From: Siphonodentalium dalli
Taxonomy: Eukaryota > Mollusca > Scaphopoda > Gadilida > Siphonodentaliidae
Length of the DNA: 64,000 nt
Direction of reading: 5' to 3'
NCBI GenBank assembly: GCA_032622095.1
Contig: CP136066.1
Location: 93,703,319-93,767,318 of the forward strand
Position 1 is the first letter of the stretch. Each line of letters begins with the position of its first letter. Made by a program: the position numbers and the translations under genes. The notes under the pieces were generated by a model. That model ran no database searches, was not told the DNA's origin, and worked only from the letters and a program-made list of their open reading frames with translations. Below are positions 44,801 through 56,800 of the stretch, piece after piece.

Positions 44801-47800
44801 ATTTCCCAAACTGCTAGTGGACACCCTGGAACATTGTATGTGCCTTGAACAATAGATCTACAGAATAGTGAGGAGATAGGTCTAACTCTTGTGTTTACAG
44901 ATCACCAGCTGCTGTCTAACCTTCCCTTCCCTTCCTCACATTATCAGAATATAACTCGTGAGGAAAGGGAAAGACATTTGAGGGCTAATGCTAAGCAAAT
45001 ATTAGAAAATGTGCAGGTGATGGTTTGGTCGTCTAAGCATTCAGGCAGTCAATCTATCCCAGGTGACCAGCATAAATGATCAAACTAAAACTCATTTGAT
45101 TTATTTTTCACTTTTAATTTTTTGTGTATGCAGGGTTTTCGCTGGAGGGGAAGAGGTCCCCTTTAATGATTCCTTTCTCCTCGCCAATATTTCCCCCTCC
45201 AGGCACATTACCCAACTAATGCCTTACATGCCTTCATCATCTGTGTATCTCCCACTGGATAAAACCAACAGGGAAGGGAAAACTAGAAATGTTATTTGTC
45301 AGTTATTGCTGACCAATGGTGATTCATTCTACTCATTTTTTGGAAAAATAATTCTCTTCAAGGATAAACACATTGACAATTATTGCCTATGTTTGAAAGA
45401 TTTCAAAGTCAACAAAGCTAAAATCCATGCATTTGATTCTTCCTGGTTACATCGCGGTTACTTTGTAAAATAAAACATATTGCTATCCCGATTTGTACTG
45501 ATAATGTAGTAGACCAAGTCTTCTCGGCCCACAGCAGCTTGGAATATCGGTTGTGTTGATTCCGTTTTGGACCGGGTCCCGTCACCTTACTCTACTATAA
45601 CAGACTTTATGCCCAGAATCGTGGGCAGGAGTTATCTTACTTGTATGTATTTGTATTATGTCAAATGGACACTTTGCATATATGAACATAGAGGGCAGCC
45701 TTTCCCAAGCATGATGATATCAAACATGCGTATATCAGAGGTCCGTTGAATGTCAAAGCAACAAGATTTATAAGTAACAAAGCCTTCTTTTCCAGAGAAT
45801 TTTAATTTTGTCACGCTATCAGAAAATGTATCTAAATAATATATTAAACGATTGTATCATCCGCTTATCTTTTACTTTCATGGTAAATGATATATAATTT
45901 TGAAGACAGACTAATCATGGACATGTCAGATGATTAATCACATTCAGGGGTTCACTTGAGTGCCAGGGCTTCAAGTGTAAATGTAGTATGTCTTTTCAAT
46001 GAGATTCTGTTATAGAAAAATAACGAGATGGGACTCAGTACAAAACAGCATCAACACAACCCATATCCCCAGCTGTTGTGGATGAGAAGAATTGGTCTAA
46101 TCATGAAGATGAGATGTTTTTGATAGGAATATTTTATGGCATAACAATGTTTTCATGAATTTTGGGAAGTCAGACATATACCAATCATATTTTAACAGTT
46201 TTCTCTGCCATTGTTGGTGAATTACGGTAAATTCTCATTTATTTTACCTACTGATTTAATTTGACGTTTGCGTCACAAAATTTCCTCCTACAATATCCAA
46301 GCCTGCAAATAGTGTGTCTGTCATTTGCAGAATGAGGTCCACAGAGGGTGAAATTAGTGATGCTATCCCACACAGAGGGCTAGCATCACCAAATTCACCA
46401 TCTGGGGACCTCATTCTTCTTTGGCCTCATCTTCTGGGAAGTATCTATAGTCTCAAATTAACATGGTTTTTATTAACTTTTTCCCTTCTGGGAAGTTTCT
46501 ATATCCCCTAATTTGCAGAAGATAACAATAACAACAATCCAACTAATAGACGTGTAGACGAGCCGTCGGTAATTGCGCATCCGCACTGCAGGCGTAATTA
46601 GCACGTCGCGTGTACAAGCTTTTGTTGCCGGCTATCGAGAATATTAACGACGGGATTGTATTACTTAAGCATACAAAAGCTTGGTGAAAGTACTCGCTTC
46701 TCAAAACAATCAATGTGTGACTGGGGATTATTTACTGAAGCCAACATCTATTAGTCTGAACAATATGAAATACAACCCCAAATGGTCAACAGCATAATGC
46801 AAATATGTCTCTTAAAAGCTGGTTAAAAAGTGGTAAGATTGATTTTCGTCCTCCTACAACTCCTGGATTACCTGACCCGAACCATAGTTTGGATTATGAT
46901 ACTGCTCTACTTACGCAAGTAGCTAACGATTCTGTTGACAATAAACTCGGCTCCAATTCCTGTCAACAATCTCGAAAACGTGGCGAGTATGTGACTTACG
47001 ATGAGGAAACCCGTGCGAAAATTGCGAGTCATTCAATAGACAGTGGTGTTGCCAGTGCATCTCGAAAATATTCTGCGTTATTGAACAGGAAGGTTAGTGA
47101 AACAACAGTGGGGGTATGCGTGACCTGTAATTGTTGATGTGTTATTGTTATGTTATTTATATGGAGTTAGATTGATTAAACATTGTAATTAGACCGTAGC
47201 TACTCTTCCGTTAATGCACTCCCTGTTTGATAGAGTTACCTCCCTAGGCTTTGATATTAAATTGGGACAATAGAGTTACCTCCCACGTGACATTTCTTAT
47301 TTCTCAAAATCGATCTAGTTTCGAAGATTAATTTTTCATCGGGTTTTTAATTTCGTGGTTAGCAGCAACCACGAAAACCACGAAAATTGGACCCCCACGA
47401 ATAAATGTACTTTTACAGTACACCAGTATATGTTTGCTATGACAGATAAGATAAGATAAATTTTATTTAAAAGTCTGAGTTAAAACATTATTTATTGCTG
47501 AAGCTGCAATTGTACTGGAAGTTAGCATTACATATCAGTTGATGATTACATGAGTTTTAACTATACAATCTGGTTGTCTTGCAGTTTATAACTGTGTTCA
47601 AAGTCTAACTGAAATGCTGTTTTACTGGGGGGAGACGGCCCCGAGACGCACCCCAGATCGATGAGTCATTTACTCAGGGGAATTCAGATTACATGTACAT
47701 ATCAGTAGATGTTCAGAATTTTGGCTTAAATTAGGGACTGATATACATACGTTCACAGTTGAACTGAACATGTAAACCTTTCAGTTTGTCAAAAATAAAA

Positions 47801-50800
47801 CGTTTTAATTGTGATTCCTTGAATTAATCTTCTTGTATTACCATATATGTCAGAATTTTAGATTAATGTGCTAATTTACCAATATTAGATATTTCCAGTT
47901 CGTTGCATGGCCTGAGATTTCCCGCAGCAGTGGGTTCCCATTCCTCCAACCCCTAGCAGAAACCCTGTTCTATCTTATATGTACTATGAAATTAAATACC
48001 TTGGTACTAAAACTTCAAGGTGACCAAAACATATCCTTGGTTTAAAGCTGTTTTGGTTATTTGGTTTAGAGATCCAGTCTACTGCATATATACCAACATA
48101 GTGAAAAATGAAATTAATGATGTCACAGTGCTATTTTGCCACAGAGTCTGGAGGTCTTTGTGACAATTAATCCTTTCTATACTAAATACTAATTTACGTG
48201 CAATTCCCTTAGGAAATGTTCAGATGCGATTATGAATCTAAGTCCTGAATATTTTTGTGAACATTGTCCGGTAAGTCTTCAGTTCAAGCGACAGACAACA
48301 CAATCATCTCAATTGTAGCGAAAAATACAGTGCTATTGAACGAAATGAAACAGGCATCACGCAGTATGCTTGTCCGTATTTACGTCGACATTGGTTCTCT
48401 CATGAATGTATGCTTTTATCTGTACTCAACAATTGGTTAGGCACAGAAAATGTATAGATGTGTGAAGATAAGTGCATAATCTCTGCATATTACACTACGA
48501 TCACCAGGCTGTTTTCGCCAGGCAATTTTATGTGTTTCTTTAAAAGTTCTATGTATTTGAACTAGATTGGCTCAGTAACAATAATTTGATTTGAGATTCG
48601 ATTCGATTTTGAATCGTTTGCCTGATTTGAATCGAGATTTGATTCGAAATGAAAACGCCCAATTTGCAGGGCCCTACAAAAATGTTATGTGCTTCCTTAT
48701 CAAAACAGTAATAAGCCTATATTATTAAATATATGAGATATATGCCAATACTTTTCTATACATCAAACAAATGGTCAATCAGTACCCGTTTATGTTGACC
48801 CGATACCAAATGGACTTTCATTATTGTATATGCTGGGCTCAAGTTGATGCACACATTGGGTTTATTATAATTAATAATTTTGTTTTCGTTTTCCATTTAA
48901 AAAATTTCGTTTTGTTTCTTTTCTTTTTGTTTCTTTTTGTTTTTTTGTTTTTTGTTTTTGTTTGTTTGTTTATTTGTTTCTTTTTTTTTAGTTCGGTTGT
49001 CATAATAAATATATATTTGTTTGTCTGCAATATGGCCAAAATATTCAGAAAAGTTCGGCCAATAGAATTTCCCGAGCCAAATGAATGACTTGTTTGTGAC
49101 TTGTACTCGCAAATGACTTGGATGTGTGCTTGGCTGTTGACATTATAATCATTGTTCTGTTGGATTATATAATGGAGAGGTTGTGAAAATGCTGTAATTA
49201 ATCCCAGACTAAGGCTTTTATCTGGCAGCACTTCCAACAACAGCATTGTTATTTTTAAGCTCATTTTCAAAGCTTGTTTCAATTATTGATTATTAACGAA
49301 AACATCCACATATTTCACTTAAGGTCACACCAATATTACAGCATGATTTACAAACATTTGGATGGGAAAACAGTTCATGAAGCTGGGAAAAAATATTTAA
49401 AAAATAATCTATTGTCATCCAAACAATTGACAAAGAGTGGAATTATACATGAATTTACATTAATAGAAACACTCTACTATCAACTATTTTCTTCACTTCA
49501 TCAGGGTTCGTACTGCTGCTTGCTAAATATTTTCATTTGACAAAACAAAATTCAATTGGCTATTTTGGAACTTTACAATTGAAGACCCTGTGCCAATGCA
49601 TTCTCTTATATATGCGAGTGGACCATAAGAGAATGCATTGGCCTACCAAGTTTTATATTATTTTTTATAATTGTTAAAGAATGTAAGAAAAAAATAAAAA
49701 AACTGATAAAAAAATTGCTAAAGAATCAGGGGTGGGGGGGGGGGGGGGGGGGCGTAAAAAAGTTGCAAGACGTGGGGGTCTTTTTTTTACATTTCCATTT
49801 TTTTTACACCCACCCACCCTTTCTTGCATTTTTTTTTCATAAAATTTAGACACCCACCCCAAACATCAAAGCTTTATGTTGGTCCCCTCTGTAAAAACGA
49901 CCAACCGCTCTATATTGGTCCCTTTGAAAGACCAAATTAAATGTTACTTCCTGTTAACAAACATGTGCAAAATTGAACTCTAAGCAATCAACAAAGGTAG
50001 AATATTATGTGATTATATTGGTAAATTTATAACCCAGCCTATTCATCTGTGTGAGTACAGCTGGTGAGTAGATGAAAAATATGTTGAATCCCCTGGAATG
50101 ACAACAAAAAATAACTAGGGCCAGTGTTAGGGCCTACAGTAGAATAAAAAATTACACAAACTTAAATTTATCTTTTTTCAGACACCAACCAGCATCAACT
50201 AGTAGGCCTAGGGCCTATAGTAAAACCAAAAAGCAAAATGTGCATATGAACCAGTGTACGAATTAACTTTTATGTATGCCTGCATGACCACCGACCCGAC
50301 CTCGCATTACGACTTAGAACTAGGCCTAAAATAATGCTTAACCCTTTGAGTTTGAACGTTGATGGTCAATTTAGTGCCAAATCCATATACACGGATGTAT
50401 ATTACTGAGATTCATTTGGACAATAAGAGCTGAACTTCGGTCATGTACTGGATGGAGTTCATGTGCAATAAGAAATTCACACACATTCTGTACATGACCT
50501 TTATGTGTGCCTTCAAACTAGACCACCTTGCATGCACATCATCTTATAAATATACAATAATTAAGTAAATTAATTTTTCTTCTTTGATAATTTTCACATT
50601 AGCCTGAATTAGACATTAAGTGTCATTTACATACTAGTATATGCAGGTAATTATGGGATATAATAATTACAATGTGAACACAACTGTAATGTGTCCTGGC
50701 CCCTCTTCACATCTATTTAAATAATATTTTTATACTTTTCAGAACACTATCCATGGAAGGTTATATTTTTGTTTCTTTCAATAAATGTCTACTTATTTAC

Positions 50801-53800
50801 TTATTGATGGTTGTCAACAACACTGAAACAAATAATTTGACAATTCAAATAATTATTTGACAAAAGTATATTTAAAAATCAATTTAGTATACAAACACTG
50901 ATACAAATATTTAGTTCATACATTACACTCATGAATCAACTAACTGTATGAGTAAAGAGACTGTCATGAAGTATAAGAATTATTGTAATATTCTGTCATG
51001 AGTTGTTAGCTCAGATATTGTCAGACTGCATTAAGTTAACCCTACCCTAGAGCTATCTGAAGTATTTTTTCTATTGATCTACACCGTGAACTAGACAATT
51101 TTCAATATAAAAACTGCCAAGCCAGCTGAAACAGACACAATAAAAAAAAATTGCGCGCAAAAGAAATCAATGAAAATTTTGGGACCCACCCCCACAATAT
51201 TAACTATTTTTCCATTTTATATCAACTTATGGGGGTAATTATAACAATATTGAATGTATTAGTGCTTCTCATATTGCAACAAGCCACAACATATAAACAA
51301 ATATGTTTAAAACACTTGAAAATATGTCAATGAAAAAAAAATGCAAAAACGGTGGTCAAAAACTGTTTCCGGCCTCGGGTACCCCCCCACCCCCCCCCCC
51401 ACCTCATGTCTCGCCCCCCCCCCCCCCCCCCTGAAAGAATGTAAGAAAAACTGATAATCTATCTCATATATATTTTGAAGACCTCTGTTTGTATGTCATT
51501 AATACAAATCTACGATTCTCGACTGATCGGGACGAAACTTGGTACGTGTGTGTAGTTTGACCAGGCGGTGGACGTTGTCGTATTGGCGAGCCCGTGAAAC
51601 GTCCGTGCAGCGCATGCGCAGACGAGATCTCGGAAACGGGTGGAGCTATCGACTTGAAATTTGGTATGTGAATGTATCTTGCCCCGGATACGAATTTCAT
51701 CGGGTTGCCGAGCCCGTGCGACGCCAGCTTCGCGCATGCGCAGACGAGATCTCGGAAACGGGTGGAGCTATCGACTTGAAATTTGGTATGTGAATGTAAC
51801 TTGCCCCGGATACAAATTTTATCGGGTCGCCGAGCCCGTGCGACGCCAGCTTCGCGCATGCGCAGACCAGATCTCGGAAACGGGTAGAGCTATCGACTTG
51901 AAATTTGGTTTTTGAATAGCCCGGACAACGTCGGGCTCATCGGCTAGTCTATACTATATATTTTGAGACTTCCGTATATATATATGCGTGTACTTTATAG
52001 AATCGAAAACGACTGCACCCATCGAGCTCAAATTTCGTATATAAGTGTAAAACCCCACGGGGATCGTCCACGTCGCATTTTGGACAAGCTTTGACCACTC
52101 ATTCTCCACTCCCAATCATCAAAATCACCGCAAACGGCACGGCGGTGGTTAATCGCGTTGATAGTTAAAGAGCGTTCCTATCCGCAGTGTAGTCGATAAA
52201 GAGCGTATATGCGTAATGTGATTCTTACGTCTGTACACGGGCGTCAGCGTCAGAGCGTGTTGTGTGATTCTTACGTACTTGGTATCCAGACATGAGCGTG
52301 TTGTGTGATTCTTACATACTTAGGGCTTCCTAGGAACTGGGATCGGGTCAGTTTTTCCGTACTATGTGATCTTCACCTTGAAACAGGTACCCACAAATGA
52401 TATAGTACCCACAAATGATATATATATGTGTGTGTCCTTTATAGACTCGAACCGATTGAGCTCAAACTTGCTACCTACGGGAAGTGTCATGGGTGTGTTA
52501 AATTGTGACCCCGACCTGACCTTGACCTTCAAAATGATCAATTCAAGGTCAAATCGGGTAAAGCTGGCGGATTTTGACGAATTGAAAAATAAATTCATTT
52601 AGAAAAAGCTTTTTCGAACAAAGCCATGGGATGAATGCCGCCAGTGGCGGGCTAACCTGCTAGTACTATATATTTTGAGACTTCCGTATATATATATATA
52701 TGTACTTTATAGAATTGAAAACGGCTTGCTCGATTGAGTTCAAACTTGCCATCTAAGGGTAAAAACCCACGAACACCGTAGTTGTCGCGTTTTGGAGAAG
52801 CTCTGAGCACCCTTTATCCACTCCCAAATCACCGCAAAGGCAGGGCGGGGGTTAATCATTAATGAGCGTTTGTTTTTGACGCATCGCTATAAAGAGCGTC
52901 TGTTTACCATTCAACGTTATTAGCATCTGCAGAGAGATATACGGGAACATTGAGTGGTTTCCTATGCGGGGAGATTTATTGGATGCCATAGTACTCTTAC
53001 AACATCATTGTTATAGTATGTATGACACTTAGGTCAGGGCTTAGAGGGGGGGGGGGGTAGTTATAGGCATAATGCTTCTCAGAAATCCCGGTTACAAACC
53101 AACACTCACAATTTCGTATTTACGCAAACGCAATGCAGAGAGATATACGGGAACAAGTGCTTTCCTATTTTTAGAATGCAACACATGATACCAAACAAAA
53201 TTACGTCGCGTTGGTGATGGCGTTCACGACGGGATTAATTGACTGTCCGCTCTTATCGAGGATGGGGTTCACGACTGCATTAACTTTGCTGGAACTATTG
53301 ACCATCTTGTAAGGGTTGGACAACCTCTGTCAGGGGCTGCTCAATGGCCACGGGCAGGTTTAAAAAAAATCATACCTCTTCTGGGTCTGGGCGTGTATAG
53401 ACATGAGCGTGTTGTGTTCCTACGAACGCGGATCGTGTTGTATTCCTAAGAACGCGGATCGGGTAAGTTTTTCCGCCCTAGGTGAGCTCAAACTTCGTAT
53501 ATAAGTGTAAAAACACACGGGGATCGTCGACGTCGCATTGTGTGAAACATTCTTATGTCTGTCGTTCCTAGGAACGGGGGAATTTTTCATCGGGTCAGTC
53601 TTAACCTTCAAATGGGTACCCACAAATTATATATTGTGACCCCGACATGACCTTGACCTTGAAAATGATCAATTCAAGGTCAAATCGGGTAAAATATTGA
53701 AAAACCCAATATTAACTCATTGAAAAACTCAAACAAAACATAAAACATTGTCATGTTTCTGACCAAGCACGCCAGTGGCGGGCTAACCTGCTAGTCTATA

Positions 53801-56800
53801 CTATATATTTTGAGACGTATATATATATGTGTGTACTTTATAGAATCGAAAACGACTGCACCCATCGAGCTCAAATTTCGTATATAAGTGTAAAATCCCA
53901 CGGACACCGCCGTGGTCATGTTTTGAAGAAGCTCAGAGCACCGTTTCTCCCTTCCCAATCATCAAAATCACCGCAATCGGCACTTCAGGGTTAATAGCGT
54001 TGATATATAAAGAGCGTTCGTTTTCCGCAGTGTCTATATAAAGAGCGTCGTTTTCACTATCTACTTATCTGTATGCCGTAGCCTGTCGCTCGAAATATTA
54101 TGCAGAGAGATTTCATGACGGGAAGCGTTTGTTTTCAATTCAATGCAATGTTATCGCTCGAAATATTATGCAGAGAGATTTCACGACATTAGGACGGGTA
54201 CGGCAGACTCGAAATATTATGCAGAGAGATTTCCCGACGGGAAGCGTTTGTTTTCAATTCAATGCAATGTTATCGTAGAGAGATTTCACGACGGGAAGTG
54301 TTTGTTTTCAATTCAATGCAATGTTATCGCTCGAAATATTATGCAGAGAGATTTCACGACATTAGGACGGGTACGGGCAGGTTAAAAAAAAAGAAAAACA
54401 AAGAATGCGTTGTCTGTCGTTCCTAGGAAGGGGGGATTTCATCGGGTAAATTTTCCCGCCAGAAACAAAAAATTTAATTAAAACAATTTAAAATTAAAAA
54501 AATATATTAAATTTAAAAAACATTAAATTAATATTAAAAAATATTTATAAAAATGTCATGTTTCTGACCAACCACGCCAGTGGCGGGGCTAACCTGCTAG
54601 TCTACTATATATTTTGAGACTTCCGTGTGTATGTGTGTATATCCTGGTGATGGGGGTGCACGGCGGGATTAATTTAAATATGTCATGTAACTTGTTGGGT
54701 AACAATATCTAGCCGAGAATTCCTCAGACCTACAGACGAATGCGACCAGCAAATTTCAAAATTGGTCACTTGACCTCCCCATGAATATATTCTGGGGAAA
54801 TTCCAGGGAATGCCGATTGAGCTCAAACTTGCTACCTACGGGAAGTGTCATATATATGTGTGTGTCCTTTATAGACTCGAACCGATTAAGCTCAAACTTG
54901 CTAAATACGGGAAGTGTCATGGACGGGTTCATTGAAAAAAATCGGGTAAAATTGAAAAACAAAAAATTCAATTAAAAAGGCACAATTAACTCATTGAAAA
55001 AAAAATAAAAATCGGGTAAAATTGAAAAACAAAAAATTAAAAAGGCACAATTAACTCATTGAAAAACAAAAAATTCAATTAAATAATTAAAAAAATTAAT
55101 TAAAAATAACTCATTGAAAAACAAAAAGTCATGTTTCTGACAAAGCCATGGGACGAACGCCGCCAGTGGCGGGCTAACCTGCTAGTCTACTATATATTTT
55201 GAGACTTCCCTATATATATCCTTTATAGACTCGAAAACGACTCGACCGATTGAGCCCAAACTTGCTATCTACGGGTAAAAAGCCACGAGAAGTACCATCG
55301 CACTGCTTTTGAGAATGTCCGAGCACTCCTTCAGCCTTCGCCCTGCCACCGTCGTTGGAATTGATGGGTTAATGATTAAAGAGCATTCGTATCTGCGGTG
55401 TCGTTGTTAAAGAGCGTTTATATACACGAGTATAAATACGGATCAATCGACCTTCTCAGAAACTGGGGATATCGAGACGAAATTTCGTACTTAGGGCTTC
55501 CAAGGGACGGGGGAGATTTTCATCGGGTCAGTTTGTCCGCCTGATGTGACCTTGACCTTGAAACGGGTACCCACAAATAACCTTGGGGCGATATCTCAAT
55601 GGTGACATCGACGTGAAATTTGTTATGTATGGTCAACTCTGGACGGGGAATATTTTTGTCGGGTTATATGATAGCATGCTGTCGGCGTGCCTGTACGGGG
55701 TTACCTTGAAAAACAAAAATGAATGGATCGACCAAAGCCATGGGACCAATCCCGCCAGTGGCAGTCTAATCTGCTAGTATTTGATAAAGATAGTAAGAAA
55801 AAATGATAAACATTTTTCAAGAATGTAAGAATTTTTTTTTTTTTAAATCAGTAATTTTTTTTTTTTAAAGTTGTTATGCCTATGGTCGACTCACATATGT
55901 AAGAGAATGCATTGGCACAGGATCTTTAATGCTGCACCAGCACAGCTCCCGTCATGAAAGGGCTAATTAAAAATCTTTTTAACCACTTTTAGATCAACTG
56001 TTTGTAACACCAGATGTCTCTCGTTTGTTTGTTTTCGGAACAGCAATGCAAACATACCTTCAAAACTAGTTTCATAGAAATTTTGTTGTTGTTGTTGGAA
56101 GTGGTACCAGTTAGAGATAGAGCATCTGTACCATGTGAGAACACATAGTGCCAGTTCATATTTGTTCATGGTCTCATGATTGCTGGAACTTAGAAGTAAA
56201 ATACAGATTTTTGTATTTAATAGATATCAAACTTTTTGAACTGTCTGGATGATAACTTGTGCGGTATTCAACACAATTCCATATTTGTTGTGTGGTTCAC
56301 TTTGAGAATACACAGTATCCAATGCCTCAAAGTTTCACAAATATCTATGGGGATGTAGGGGTCAGTCATAAGTTTTGTCATTGTTACAATTATTGTCCCC
56401 TGAAAAAACAAGTTTCCGGAACTTTTGAAATTACCGGTGTCCGTCCGTCCCCAAATTCTTTCCAGATAATAACTTTAGTTTAGTTATCTGTGTTTTCATG
56501 TTTTGTATATCAGGTCAAGTTCGAATTTGGGTCCTGTCCACCAATTTTTACCAGAGTTATGGTCCTTTTCGACTTTGAATTTGCCAATTATTTTGGTTTC
56601 CGGGTGATAACTTTAGTTATAGTTATCTAATTGTTTCAAATTAGGTATCGAATATTGACTACTCACATGAAAATACAGGTCAAGTTCAATTTGGGTTTGG
56701 TCTGCCCATTCTTAATGAAGTCTTGTCGACTTAAAATTTGCAGATAACTTTGTTCTAGTTATCTGATTGTTTTCAAATTTTCTGATTATCTTGGTTTGCG

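Noticed and set aside
45133-47971. A single 2.8-kb transposon bounded by 'cagggttttcgctgg' and 'ctagcagaaaccctg' containing the pogo-like HTH fragment
   Set aside because: The inner sequences next to the two ends do not match each other and no target duplication is present, so they may be ends of different copies. Kept only as a possibility.
48839-49282. Lys-rich minus-strand frame of about 147 codons
   Set aside because: It is the complement of a T-rich low-complexity run (48900-48990). The basic stretch comes from composition and has no homology-like pattern.
51464-51915. Several overlapping frames of 75-131 codons on both strands
   Set aside because: They follow the 122-bp tandem repeats of Helitron-like unit 1. 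A period not divisible by three would shift frames (122 = 3x40+2), so shared peptides just restate the DNA repeat.
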